Source: Starkeya sp. ORNL1 (GTDB lineage: Bacteria; Pseudomonadota; Alphaproteobacteria; Rhizobiales; Xanthobacteraceae). Taken from it: a DNA stretch of 64,000 bases. The notes beneath the pieces were generated by a model that did not search any database, was not told the DNA's origin, and worked only from the letters and a program-made list of their open reading frames with translations. Positions 34,074 through 42,911 of the stretch are shown here, one piece after another (the stretch's first letter is position 1; each line of letters starts with the position of its first letter). Both the position numbers and the translations under genes were made by a program. The DNA lies in the NCBI RefSeq assembly GCF_012971745.1, contig NZ_CP048834.1:5031001-5095000 (forward strand), written 5' to 3'.

Positions 34074-35237
34074 ATGATGTCGCGTGCCGAACGGACGGTG
34101 CTGGGCGAATGGTGGTGGACCGTTGATCGTCTGCTGCTCGGGGCGCTCGCCGCGCTGATGGTCACCGGAATCGTGCTGGCGCTCGCCGCCAGTCCGCCGG
34201 TCGCGGCGCGCCTCGGCATCGCCGATCCGTTCCATTTCGTGAACCGCCAGGTGATCTTCCTGATCCCGGCGCTATTCGTGCTAATCGGCACCTCGTTCCT
34301 GTCCCCGCGCGCGATCAGGCGCCTCTCGCTGGTGCTGTTCCTGGTGTTCCTGGCGATGCTATTCGCCACGCTGGTCATGGGCGCCGAGGTCAAGGGCTCG
34401 CGGCGCTGGATCACGCTTGCCGGCATGACCATCCAGCCCTCGGAATTCCTCAAGCCCAGCTTTGTCATTATCGCCGCCTGGCTGTTCTCGGAGAGCGTGC
34501 GGCGGCCGGAAATGCCGGGCCAGGTGCTGGCCTTCGGCCTGCTCGGCGTCGTCATCACGCCTTTGGTGCTGCAGCCGGACTTCGGCCAGACCATGCTGGT
34601 CTCGCTGGTGTGGGGCAGCCTGTTCTTTCTTGCCGGGCTGCGCATCATCTGGGTGGTGGGGCTGGGCGGCGTCGGCGCGCTCGGCCTGTTCGCGGCCTAT
34701 ACGATGGTGCCGCACGTTACCCAGCGCATCGATCGCTTCCTCAATCCGGATTCCGGCGACACCTACCAGATCGACCTCGCCATCGACAGTTTCCTGCATG
34801 GTGGCTGGTTCGGGCAGGGGCCTGGCGAGGGCACCTTCAAGCGGATATTGCCGGACGGCCATACCGACTTCATCTTCGCGGTGGCCGGCGAGGAGTTCGG
34901 CGCCATCCTGTGCCTGATGCTGGTCGGGCTGTTCGCCTTCATCGTGCTCCGGGCGCTGTTCCACGCCATGGAGAACGAGGACCCGTTCATCCGCTTCGCG
35001 GTCTCCGGCCTCGCCATGCTGTTCGGCCTGCAATCGGCCATCAACATGATGGTCAATCTGCACCTGATGCCGGCCAAGGGCATGACGCTGCCTTTCGTCT
35101 CCTATGGCGGCTCCTCGCTTCTGTCGCTGGCTTATGGCATGGGCATGCTGATCGCGCTAACGCGCCGGCGCCCGAAGAGTGCGACGCTCGCCGAGCTCGA
35201 ACGCCTCGGTACCAGGCTCGGGGCCAAGCCTGCCTGA
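34074..35237 (+). CDS. ftsW: Septal peptidoglycan glycosyltransferase FtsW (SEDS family)
   Basis: A 387-residue polytopic membrane protein that polymerises lipid II at the septum with FtsI. About ten membrane helices are visible, with the SEDS motifs GSRRWITLAGMTIQPSEFLK, the Asp-containing LQPDFGQTML loop, GEEFGAI, and the C-terminal LPFVSYGGSSLL. I place the start at the ATG at 34074 or the next one at 34077, after cggag; a TTG at 34065 is less likely. Upstream spacing and a CtrA-like site suggest its own promoter. Confidence 0.95.
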   Translation: MMSRAERTVLGEWWWTVDRLLLGALAALMVTGIVLALAASPPVAARLGIADPFHFVNRQVIFLIPALFVLIGTSFLSPRAIRRLSLVLFLVFLAMLFATLVMGAEVKGSRRWITLAGMTIQPSEFLKPSFVIIAAWLFSESVRRPEMPGQVLAFGLLGVVITPLVLQPDFGQTMLVSLVWGSLFFLAGLRIIWVVGLGGVGALGLFAAYTMVPHVTQRIDRFLNPDSGDTYQIDLAIDSFLHGGWFGQGPGEGTFKRILPDGHTDFIFAVAGEEFGAILCLMLVGLFAFIVLRALFHAMENEDPFIRFAVSGLAMLFGLQSAINMMVNLHLMPAKGMTLPFVSYGGSSLLSLAYGMGMLIALTRRRPKSATLAELERLGTRLGAKPA

Positions 35238-35277
35238 TGCGGAGCCCGCCTGACGTGACGCCCTGAACGGAACCGCC

Positions 35278-36432
35278 ATGAGCCTCGACCAGCCCACCGC
35301 CGAGAAGCCCCAGGCCGATACGCCTCAGACCGGGGCGCCCATCGTGCTGATCGCCGCCGGTGGCACCGGCGGCCATCTGTTTCCAGCCGAGGCACTGGCC
35401 GGCGCGCTCAGCGCGCGCGGCATACTGGTCGACCTTGCCACCGACGAGCGCGCGGCGCGCTATGCCGGGCAATTCCCGGCGCGCAAGCTGCACGTGTTGC
35501 CGGCCGACACCGTGCGCGGGCGCTCGCCCATGGCATTGTTCCGCACCGCCATCGCGCTCGGCACCGGCGTCGGCATGGGCCTCAAGCTGATGCGGCACCT
35601 CAAGCCGGCCGCGGTGATCGGCTTCGGCGGCTATCCCACTGTGCCGCCGCTGATGGCAGGGGCGCTGGCGCGCCGTCCCACCCTCATCCACGAGGCGAAC
35701 GGGGTGATGGGCCGGGCCAATGCGCTGCTGGCGCCGTATGTCACCGCCATCGCCACCGGCTATCCCGGCATATGCGACGGCAATCCCCGCCTCAAGGCCA
35801 AGGCCTACCACACCGGCAATCCGGTGCGGCCCGCGGTGCGCGAAGCGGCAGGCCTGTCGTTCAAGGCGCCGCAGGCCGGCGAGCCGTTCGAACTGCTGGT
35901 GTTCGGCGGCAGCCAGGGCGCCCGCATCATGAGCGAGATCGTGCCTGCTGCCTTCGAATGGCTGCAGCCGGAAGTGCGGGCGCGGCTGCGGGTTACCCAG
36001 CAGAGCCGGCCGGAGGACATCGACCTGGTCCGCGCCACCTATGCGCGGCTCGGCGTCGCCTGCGAGCTGGCACCGTTCTTCAAGGACCTGCCGGCGCGCA
36101 TGGCGAAAGCGCACCTCGTGGTCGGCCGCTCCGGCGCCTCGACCGTGGCCGAGCTCGCCGTCATCGGCCGCCCCTCGGTGCTGGTGCCGCTGCCGCATGC
36201 GCTCGACCAGGACCAGCTTGCCAACGCCACCGCGATCGCCAATGCCGGCGGCGCGCTGCTGATGCCGCAGGACGAGTTCACCCCGCAGCACTTCGCCGAG
36301 GAACTGACCCGCCTCGCCAACCGGCCGGACCAGCTTGCCGCCATGGCCGAGGCAGCCAAGGCGATGGGCCGGGCGGACGCGGCGGAGCGGCTCGCCGACC
36401 TCGTCATCCGCATCGCCAGAATTACCGTCTAG
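35278..36432 (+). CDS. murG: UDP-N-acetylglucosamine--lipid I transferase MurG
   Basis: A 384-residue peripheral membrane GT-B glycosyltransferase that converts lipid I to lipid II. The N-terminal lipid-binding loop AAGGTGGHLFPA, GFGGYPTVPPL, HEANGVMGRAN, GGSQGARIMS and the UDP-GlcNAc site (GRSGASTVAELA, DQLANA) are all present. An N-terminal extension of about 20 residues rich in Pro/Ala/Thr precedes the first strand. The ATG at 35278 follows acggaaccgcc. The order ftsW-murG-murC is canonical. Confidence 0.96.
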   Translation: MSLDQPTAEKPQADTPQTGAPIVLIAAGGTGGHLFPAEALAGALSARGILVDLATDERAARYAGQFPARKLHVLPADTVRGRSPMALFRTAIALGTGVGMGLKLMRHLKPAAVIGFGGYPTVPPLMAGALARRPTLIHEANGVMGRANALLAPYVTAIATGYPGICDGNPRLKAKAYHTGNPVRPAVREAAGLSFKAPQAGEPFELLVFGGSQGARIMSEIVPAAFEWLQPEVRARLRVTQQSRPEDIDLVRATYARLGVACELAPFFKDLPARMAKAHLVVGRSGASTVAELAVIGRPSVLVPLPHALDQDQLANATAIANAGGALLMPQDEFTPQHFAEELTRLANRPDQLAAMAEAAKAMGRADAAERLADLVIRIARITV

Positions 36433-36520
36433 GGGGCTGGGGATGACGCGGCGGCACGGCTCGTCTATTCCTCCGCAGTTCCAGCGGGTCGGCGCCCGCC
36501 GCCTTTAGGATCACGCGCGC

Positions 36521-37927
36521 ATGAAGCTTCCGCTGTCACTCGGCCCCATCCATTTCGTCGGCATCGGCGGCATCGGCATGAGCGGCATTGCCGAGGTGCT
36601 GCACAATCTCGGCTATACGGTGCAGGGCTCCGACGTCGCCGAGAGCGCCAATGTAAAGCGCCTCACCGAGAAGGGCATCGCGGTCCGCATCGGCCACACC
36701 GCCGAGAATCTCGACGGTGCCGAGGTGCTGGTGGTCTCATCCGCCATCAAGCGCGACAATCCTGAGCTTGTGGCCGCGCGGGCCAAGCGCCTGCCGGTGG
36801 TGCGGCGCGCCGAGATGCTGGCCGAGCTGATGCGGCTGAAGAGCTGCGTCGCCATCGCCGGCACCCACGGCAAGACCACCACCACCTCGCTGGTGGCGAC
36901 GCTGGTCGATGCCGGCGGGCTCGACCCGACCGTCATCAATGGCGGCATCATCAATGCCTATGGCACCAATGCCCGGCTCGGCGGCGGCAACTGGATGGTG
37001 GTGGAGGCCGACGAGAGCGACGGCACCTTCTTGAAGCTGCCCGCCGAGGTCGCCATCGTCACCAATATCGATCCCGAGCACCTCGACCACTTCAAGACCT
37101 TCGATGCGGTGAAGGACGCCTTCCGCGCCTTCGTCGAGAATGTGCCGTTCTACGGTTTCGCGGTGATGTGCACCGACCATCCGGTGGTGCAGGCCCTGGT
37201 CGGGCGCGTCGAGGATCGCCGCGTCATCACCTATGGCGCCAACCCGCAGGCCGATGTGCGCATCACCGACATCGACCTGCGCGGCGGGCAATGCAAGTTC
37301 AGCGTGCTGTTCCGCGACCGCGACGGCGCGGTGGTGCACGAGTTGCGCGACCTGGTGCTGCCGATGCCCGGCCACCACAATGCGCTGAACGCCACCGCGG
37401 CGGTCGCGGTGGCACGCGAGCTCGGCATTCCCGACGAGCGGATCCGCTCGGCGCTGGCCGGCTTCGGCGGGGTGAAGCGGCGCTTTACCCGCACCGGCAC
37501 CTGGAACGGCGTCACCATCTTCGACGATTACGGCCACCACCCGGTGGAGATCGCCGCCGTGCTGCGCGCGGCACGGGCCTCGACCGAGGGGCAGGTGATC
37601 GCGGTGGTCCAGCCGCACCGCTACACGCGGCTGCAATCGCTGTTCGACCAGTTTGCCACCTGCTTCAACGATGCCGACCACGTCATCGTCGCCGAGGTCT
37701 ATGCCGCCGGCGAGACGCCGATCCCGGGGATCGACCGCGACCATCTGGTCGACGCGCTGCGCGCCCGCGGCCACCGCTCGGTGATCGCGCTGCCGGGGCC
37801 CGATGCGCTGGCCGGCCTGGTGAAGGGCCTCGCCAGGCCCGACGACTATGTGGTCTGCCTCGGCGCCGGGAACATCACGCAGTGGGCCTACGCGCTGCCC
37901 GAGCAACTGGCGAAAGCTGAGGCCTGA
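36521..37927 (+). CDS. murC: UDP-N-acetylmuramate:L-alanine ligase MurC
   Basis: A 468-residue Mur ligase adding L-alanine to UDP-MurNAc, the first peptide-stem step. Motifs are [15 protein letters not shown] (nucleotide sugar binding), ATP loop [30 protein letters not shown] and [10 protein letters not shown] near the C-terminal domain. Length is typical. The murC stop is followed 25 bases later by the accessory mntA-like gene instead of murB. Confidence 0.96.
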   Translation: MKLPLSLGPIHFVGIGGIGMSGIAEVLHNLGYTVQGSDVAESANVKRLTEKGIAVRIGHTAENLDGAEVLVVSSAIKRDNPELVAARAKRLPVVRRAEMLAELMRLKSCVAIAGTHGKTTTTSLVATLVDAGGLDPTVINGGIINAYGTNARLGGGNWMVVEADESDGTFLKLPAEVAIVTNIDPEHLDHFKTFDAVKDAFRAFVENVPFYGFAVMCTDHPVVQALVGRVEDRRVITYGANPQADVRITDIDLRGGQCKFSVLFRDRDGAVVHELRDLVLPMPGHHNALNATAAVAVARELGIPDERIRSALAGFGGVKRRFTRTGTWNGVTIFDDYGHHPVEIAAVLRAARASTEGQVIAVVQPHRYTRLQSLFDQFATCFNDADHVIVAEVYAAGETPIPGIDRDHLVDALRARGHRSVIALPGPDALAGLVKGLARPDDYVVCLGAGNITQWAYALPEQLAKAEA

Positions 37928-37952
37928 GGAGAGTCGTGCTAACTTTGTTGGG

Positions 37953-38258
37953 ATGTCGATGTCGCGCGACCAACTGATCCGGTCTCTCTCGACCCTCGAG
38001 CCTCGGCTGCGAGCGGAGGGTGTGACGCGGCTGGCGCTGTTCGGCTCACGCGCCCGTGGCGACAATCGTCCGGACAGCGATATCGACGTTGCCATTGACG
38101 TTGCGCCTAATTCCCGGTTCTCGCTGATCGACCTCGTCAGCGTGGCCCAAGAGATCGAAGATGAGACCGGGCTTCCCGCAAACATCTTCATGAGGCGTAG
38201 CCTCGACGAAGGCTTCAAGCGGACGCTGGAACGTGACGCCATCGAGATTTTCCAATGA
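37953..38258 (+). CDS. mntA: MntA-like nucleotidyltransferase antitoxin
   Basis: A 101-residue minimal nucleotidyltransferase. The catalytic motif GSRARG (31-36) followed by DSDIDVAID (41-49) supplies the GS-x(n)-DxD metal site. In known type VII MntA/HepT systems, MntA neutralises the HepT RNase by transferring AMP to a tyrosine. It overlaps the hepT-like gene by 4 bases (ATGA), as expected for a toxin-antitoxin pair. The start may be 37953 or the second ATG at 37959. It lies between murC and murB, in codon use visibly less GC-rich than the flanking mur genes. Confidence 0.82.
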   Translation: MSMSRDQLIRSLSTLEPRLRAEGVTRLALFGSRARGDNRPDSDIDVAIDVAPNSRFSLIDLVSVAQEIEDETGLPANIFMRRSLDEGFKRTLERDAIEIFQ

Positions 38259-38608
38259 GCGAGCGTTCGATCTTTCGTCTTGAAGATATGAAACAGAGCA
38301 TCGGCAACATCCGTGCCCTGCTCGACGGTCGATCATTCGATACGATGCGCACCGACGCGGTAACGCGGGCGGCCTTTGAGAGATTCTTGGAAATCCTCAG
38401 CGAAGCATCAAGACATGTTCCTTCCGAATGGAAGGACTCCGTGGCGCCGAACATTCCGTGGAGACAGATTGCAGACCTAGGTAATCACATCAGGCATGCT
38501 TACAACAAGCTCGATGCCGAAATATTGTGGAATATCTACGAAACTGATCTCGATGCCTTAGAGATTGCTGTTGAAAGCATGCTGCAGCAATACCGATCAG
38601 GCTCGTGA
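38255..38608 (+). CDS. hepT: HepT-like ribonuclease toxin (DUF86 family)
   Basis: A 117-residue helical protein of the HEPN/HepT class, expected to be an RNase toxin in a type VII pair. The active-site region reads [13 protein letters not shown]. His81 and Tyr83 of the H-x-Y pair are present, but the Arg is directly before the His (Arg80), and Gly76 stands where the canonical R-x4-H-x-Y motif has its Arg. Similar GNxxRHxY variants exist in the DUF86 family as I recall. The gene ends 28 bases before murB, so read-through from the dcw cluster is likely. The 3' half is strikingly AT-rich for this genome. Confidence 0.8.
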   Translation: MSERSIFRLEDMKQSIGNIRALLDGRSFDTMRTDAVTRAAFERFLEILSEASRHVPSEWKDSVAPNIPWRQIADLGNHIRHAYNKLDAEILWNIYETDLDALEIAVESMLQQYRSGS

Positions 38609-38636
38609 TCGTATCAGGTGGTTGCAGTTTATCTCC

Positions 38637-39560
38637 ATGACTTTCCCCGATCTCATCCCCCAGCTCTCCGCCCTCATGCCCGCCTTGCGCGGGCGGATGA
38701 TCGCGAATCAGCCATTGGCCGAGCTCACCTGGTTCCGGGTCGGCGGACCGGCGCAAATCCTGTTCTCGCCGGCCGACGAGGACGACCTCGCCTATTTCCT
38801 CGCGCATCTGCCGGCGGACATCGCGGTCACCGTGGTCGGCCTCGGCTCCAACCTCATCGTTCGTGACGGCGGGGTCGAGGGCGTGGTGATCCGGCTCGGG
38901 CGCGGCTTCAACGAGATTACGGTCGAGGACGGTCACAAGCTGCGGGTCGGCACCGCGGTGCCCGACGTGCGGGTCGCCAAGGCGGCGGCGGATGCCGGCA
39001 TCGATGGCCTCGCCTTCTATCGCGGCATTCCTGGCGGCATTGGTGGCGCCCTGCGCATGAATGCCGGTGCGCACCATGGCGAGACCAAGGACTGCCTGAT
39101 CGAGGCGCGGGCGGTGGACCGCACTGGGGCGCGCCATGTGCTGGCGAACGGCGATTTCGGTTTCCACTACCGCCATTCCGGCGCGCCGGCGGACTTCATC
39201 TTCACCTCGGCGCTCTATCAGGGCCGGCCGGGCGAGCCCGCCGCCATCCTCGCGGAGATGGACCGGATCACCGCGGCGCGCGAAGCCTCGCAGCCGATCC
39301 GCGAGAAGACCGGCGGCTCCACCTTCAAGAACCCGCCCGGCAACAAGGCCTGGCAACTGGTCGATGCCGCCGGCTGCCGCGGGCTCAAGGTCGGCGCGGC
39401 GCAGGTGTCGGAGATGCACTGCAACTTCCTGATCAATACCGGCGGCGCCACGGCGGCCGAGATCGAGGGGCTCGGCGAGGAGGTGCGCCGCCGGGTGAAG
39501 CAGAATTCCGGCGTCGAGCTGGAATGGGAGATCAAGCGGATCGGCGTGCCGCTGTCCTGA
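38637..39560 (+). CDS. murB: UDP-N-acetylenolpyruvoylglucosamine reductase MurB
   Basis: A 307-residue FAD-dependent reductase that makes UDP-MurNAc from the enolpyruvyl intermediate. The FAD-binding stretch is [14 protein letters not shown]. The catalytic residues are seen in [23 protein letters not shown], the Ser of GGSTFKNP, and the C-terminal Glu region. It is of the shorter (type II-like) form. I chose the ATG at 38637 ([10 protein letters not shown]); a longer frame reads back into hepT. Followed 23 bases later by ddl. Confidence 0.95.
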   Translation: MTFPDLIPQLSALMPALRGRMIANQPLAELTWFRVGGPAQILFSPADEDDLAYFLAHLPADIAVTVVGLGSNLIVRDGGVEGVVIRLGRGFNEITVEDGHKLRVGTAVPDVRVAKAAADAGIDGLAFYRGIPGGIGGALRMNAGAHHGETKDCLIEARAVDRTGARHVLANGDFGFHYRHSGAPADFIFTSALYQGRPGEPAAILAEMDRITAAREASQPIREKTGGSTFKNPPGNKAWQLVDAAGCRGLKVGAAQVSEMHCNFLINTGGATAAEIEGLGEEVRRRVKQNSGVELEWEIKRIGVPLS

Positions 39561-39583
39561 AGGCGCGACCCGGGGAGAAAGCC

Positions 39584-40510
39584 ATGTCGAAGCATGTCGC
39601 CGTCCTGATGGGCGGCTGGTCGGCCGAACGCGAGGTGTCGCTGCGCTCGGGTGCGGCCTGCGCCGCGGCGCTGGACAGCCTCGGTGCCGGCTACCGCATC
39701 ACCCAGATCGATGTCGGTCGCGACATTGCCGAGGTGCTGGGCCGCCTCAAGCCCGATGTGGCGCTGAACCTGCTGCATGGCCGGCCTGGCGAAGACGGCA
39801 TGATGCAGAGCGTGCTGGAGATCCTGCAGATCCCGTATTCGCATTCGGGGGTGCTTGCCTCGGCGCTCGCCATGGACAAGGTGCAGGCCAAGATCATCAT
39901 GGCCGCCCATGGCGTCCCGGTGGCGGAGGGGCGGTCGGTGTCGCGCTTCGAGGCGGCGAGGGAGCACGCGCTGCCGCGCCCCTATGTGCTGAAGCCCGTT
40001 GCGGAAGGCTCCTCGGTCGGCGTCTTCATCGTGCGGGAGGACATGGATCATCCTCCGCAAGAGTTAACGCGTCCCGACTGGACGCACGGTGATTTGCTTC
40101 TTGCCGAGCGTTATATCCCCGGATTGGAGCTGACCTGCGCCGTCATGGGCGATGTCCCGCTCGGCGTCATAGAAATTCAATCCGACCTAAGGTTCTATGA
40201 TTACGAGGCAAAATACGCCCCGGGCGGTTCGCGCCACATTCTGCCTGCTAAAATTTTACCTAATATTTACCAAAAGGTCCGGATGCTGTCCCTCACGGCG
40301 CACCGCGCGCTCGGCTGTCGGGGGATCAGCAGGTCGGATTTCCGCTACGACGACCGGACCGGAGACGAATCCGGCCTGGTCTGTCTGGAGGTCAACACGC
40401 AACCCGGGATGACCGAGACGTCGCTCGTGCCAGAGCTGGCGGCCCATGCGGGCCATTCGTTCGGCGAGCTAGTGAGATGGATGGTGGAGGACGCATCGCT
40501 CGACCGCTGA
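39584..40510 (+). CDS. ddl: D-alanine--D-alanine ligase
   Basis: A 308-residue ATP-grasp ligase making the D-Ala-D-Ala dipeptide used by MurF. Motifs are MGGWSAEREVSLRSG, LHGRPGEDGMMQ, the ATP-grasp KPVAEGSSVGVF, and the C-terminal EVNTQPGMTETS with metal ligands. The ATG at 39584 follows cggggagaaagcc. The stretch about 40050-40280 is markedly AT-rich with rare codons and may hide an internal promoter for ftsQAZ. The 3' end overlaps ftsQ by 34 bases. Confidence 0.95.
   Translation: MSKHVAVLMGGWSAEREVSLRSGAACAAALDSLGAGYRITQIDVGRDIAEVLGRLKPDVALNLLHGRPGEDGMMQSVLEILQIPYSHSGVLASALAMDKVQAKIIMAAHGVPVAEGRSVSRFEAAREHALPRPYVLKPVAEGSSVGVFIVREDMDHPPQELTRPDWTHGDLLLAERYIPGLELTCAVMGDVPLGVIEIQSDLRFYDYEAKYAPGGSRHILPAKILPNIYQKVRMLSLTAHRALGCRGISRSDFRYDDRTGDESGLVCLEVNTQPGMTETSLVPELAAHAGHSFGELVRWMVEDASLDR
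40256..40271 (+). promoter_or_regulatory. Candidate CtrA-like site in an AT-rich island inside ddl
   Basis: The direct repeat TTAC-N7-TTACC (40256-40259, 40267-40271) is near the CtrA half-site pattern TTAA-N7-TTAAC, one mismatch per half. It lies in an AT-rich island of the ddl coding sequence about 210 bases before ftsQ. In Caulobacter the ftsQA promoters are CtrA-regulated, so the position is suggestive only. Confidence 0.3.
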
Positions 40511-41502
40511 CCCCCCGGCAGACGCCGGCAGGGGGAGGGGCGGGCGCATCCTCGGAGTTCGAGGCGCGTGCGCGCGCCGCCCAGCGCCGCTCGGCGCGGC
40601 CTGCGGCCGTGCGGCGGGGTGATGGCGGCGTGCGGTTGCCGGCGCGGCTGGTGATCGGTGCCAAGCGGCTGATGGTGAGCCTGTCCGGCTCCTATCTCAC
40701 CGATGGCGGCGGCAAGTGGCTGCTCGCCGCTTTCCTTGCCGCGACCGGAATCTACGGCGCCTACCAGGGCGGCCGCCTCCCGGCGGTGATGGAATCCGGC
40801 CGCGATGTGGCGGACGTTGCCGCCAACATCGCCGGCTTCAAGATCAAGACCATCAATCTGTCCGGCCAGAATCACGTCACCCCTAGCGAGATTCTCGCCA
40901 CCGCCGGCATCAAGCCGACCTCCTCGCTGCCGTTCCTCGACGCCGAACTGGCGCGCACCCGGCTGGAAGAACTGGCCTGGATCAAGCGCGCCACGGTGCA
41001 GAAGCTCTATCCCGACCGCCTCGACATCCAGCTGGTCGAGCGCGAGGGCTTCGCGCTCTGGCAGAAGGACGGCAAGATCAATGTCATCGCCCGCGACGGC
41101 ACGGTGATCGCGCCCTATTCCGACGATCCGCGCTATGTGAGCCTGCCTATCGTCGTCGGCGACGGTGCGCAGAAGCATGTCGTCGAGATCGTCGAGGCGC
41201 TACAACAGGTGCCTGGCGTACGCGGCCAGGTGCGCGCGGCGATTCGCGTCGCCAACCGCCGCTGGACGCTGAAGATGCGCAACGGCATCGACGTGCGCTT
41301 GCCCGAGAAGGGCGTCGACGACAGCCTGGCGCAGCTCGCCATGCTCGACCGCGACAAGCAGATCCTAACCCGGGACATTACCGTGATCGATCTGCGCCTG
41401 CCGGACCGGGTTTCGGTCCGCCTCTCCGACGCCGCCTATGAAGCGCGCCAGGCCGACCTCAAGGCAAAGGCCAAGGCCGCCAAGAAGGGGGGCAATACAT
41501 GA
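40477..41502 (+). CDS. ftsQ: Cell division protein FtsQ
   Basis: A 341-residue bitopic divisome protein linking early and late components. A long basic cytoplasmic N-terminus (about 1-78, Ala/Arg-rich) precedes one transmembrane helix (about 80-97). The periplasmic POTRA domain (about 120-190) includes KIKTINLSGQNHVTPSEIL, LEELAWIKRATVQKLYPDRL, and the FtsQ domain follows. It starts inside ddl and ends in the ftsA start (ATGA), so the three genes are translationally coupled. Confidence 0.93.
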   Translation: MDGGGRIARPLTPRQTPAGGGAGASSEFEARARAAQRRSARPAAVRRGDGGVRLPARLVIGAKRLMVSLSGSYLTDGGGKWLLAAFLAATGIYGAYQGGRLPAVMESGRDVADVAANIAGFKIKTINLSGQNHVTPSEILATAGIKPTSSLPFLDAELARTRLEELAWIKRATVQKLYPDRLDIQLVEREGFALWQKDGKINVIARDGTVIAPYSDDPRYVSLPIVVGDGAQKHVVEIVEALQQVPGVRGQVRAAIRVANRRWTLKMRNGIDVRLPEKGVDDSLAQLAMLDRDKQILTRDITVIDLRLPDRVSVRLSDAAYEARQADLKAKAKAAKKGGNT

Positions 41503-42824
41503 GGCCCCGCCGCGCGTTCGAAGTCGCCCCGAAGATGCGCCCATTGCCGGCCCGCCGTACCAGCGTGGTCGGCGTGCTCGATATCGGCACGTCGAAGATC
41601 GTCTGCCTGATCGCCCGGCTGAAGCCGCGCGACGCCAGCGACATGCTGCGCCGTCGCACCCACACGGTGGAGATCCTCGGCATCGGCCACACCCGCGCCC
41701 ATGGCATGAAGGGCGGCGCCGTGGTCGACATGGACCGCGCCGAGCAGGCGATTCGCCACGCGGTGGATGCTGCCGAGCGCATGGCCGGCATGCAGATCGC
41801 CTCGGTGGTGGTTTCCATCGCCGGCGGGCGGCTCGCCTCCGAGCATTACGTCGCCGAAGTCGACCTGCCGGAGCCGGCGGTCGCCGAGGGCGACATCCGG
41901 CGCGTGCTCGACGCCGCCTCCACCTTCGCGGTCGGCGATGGCCGGGCGGTGATGCACGCGCTCCCGGTCGGCTACAAGATCGATGCGGTGAGCGGCATCA
42001 GCGAGCCGCGCGGCATGCTGGGGCGCCAGCTCGGCGTCGACCTGCATGTCGTCACCGGCGACGTCTCCGCGGTGCGCAACCTGCTGCTCTGCATCGAGCG
42101 CTGCCATCTCGGTGTCGAGGCGATGGTCGCGGCGCCCTATGCCGCCGCGCTCTCCACCCTCACCGACGACGAGGCCGAACTCGGCGTGACGCTGATCGAC
42201 CTCGGCGCCGGCACCACCACCGTCTCGGTGGTCGCCAACGGCCATTTCGTCCATGTCGACGGCATCGCGGTCGGCGGCCAGCACATCACCAATGATGTGG
42301 CGCGCGGTCTTTCCACCCGCGTCGCCGATGCCGAGCGGCTGAAGGTGCTGCATGGCGGCGTCACCGCCATCGGCTCCGACGAGCGCGAGATGCTCACCGT
42401 CCCCTCGATTTCGGACGACGAGCGCGACCTGCCGCAGGCGATGCCGAAATCGAAGCTGGTGCGCATCATCCGCCCGCGCGTCGAGGAGATCGTGGAACTG
42501 GTGCGCGATCGCCTGGTCGCCTCCGGCCATGCCGCGGACGCGGGCCGGCGCATCGTGCTCACCGGCGGCGCCTCGCAACTTACCGGTCTTGCCGAGATCG
42601 TCGGCCAGATCCTTGGCCCGCAGGTGCGCATCGGCCGCCCGCTCGGCATTTCCCGCCTGCCGGAGGCGGCGCGCGGCGCGCCGTTCGCGGTAGCGGCGGG
42701 CCTTCTGGTTTATCCGCAAGTCGCCGGCCTCGAGCATTTCGAGGCAGGGCGACGCCGCGCCGGCGATGCGGGCGCGGACGGCTACTTCTCGCGCGTCGGG
42801 CACTGGCTACGGGAGGCCTTCTGA
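41499..42824 (+). CDS. ftsA: Cell division protein FtsA (actin-like membrane tether for FtsZ)
   Basis: A 441-residue actin-fold ATPase that anchors FtsZ to the membrane. Phosphate loop VLDIGTSKIVCLIA, the 1C subdomain after AAERMAGMQIASVVVS, the second phosphate motif LIDLGAGTTTVSV, and adenosine motif LTGGASQLTGL are visible. The C-terminal GHWLREAF is an amphipathic membrane-targeting helix. It begins inside the ftsQ stop and precedes ftsZ by 87 bases. Confidence 0.96.
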   Translation: MRPRRAFEVAPKMRPLPARRTSVVGVLDIGTSKIVCLIARLKPRDASDMLRRRTHTVEILGIGHTRAHGMKGGAVVDMDRAEQAIRHAVDAAERMAGMQIASVVVSIAGGRLASEHYVAEVDLPEPAVAEGDIRRVLDAASTFAVGDGRAVMHALPVGYKIDAVSGISEPRGMLGRQLGVDLHVVTGDVSAVRNLLLCIERCHLGVEAMVAAPYAAALSTLTDDEAELGVTLIDLGAGTTTVSVVANGHFVHVDGIAVGGQHITNDVARGLSTRVADAERLKVLHGGVTAIGSDEREMLTVPSISDDERDLPQAMPKSKLVRIIRPRVEEIVELVRDRLVASGHAADAGRRIVLTGGASQLTGLAEIVGQILGPQVRIGRPLGISRLPEAARGAPFAVAAGLLVYPQVAGLEHFEAGRRRAGDAGADGYFSRVGHWLREAF

Positions 42825-42911
42825 CGTGAACCACTCCAGCCGCGCCGGCGGAACCGGCACTACAGGGAACGAGACGGGTCTTGGGCCCGCCGGCGTAAAG
42901 GGACGATAGCG

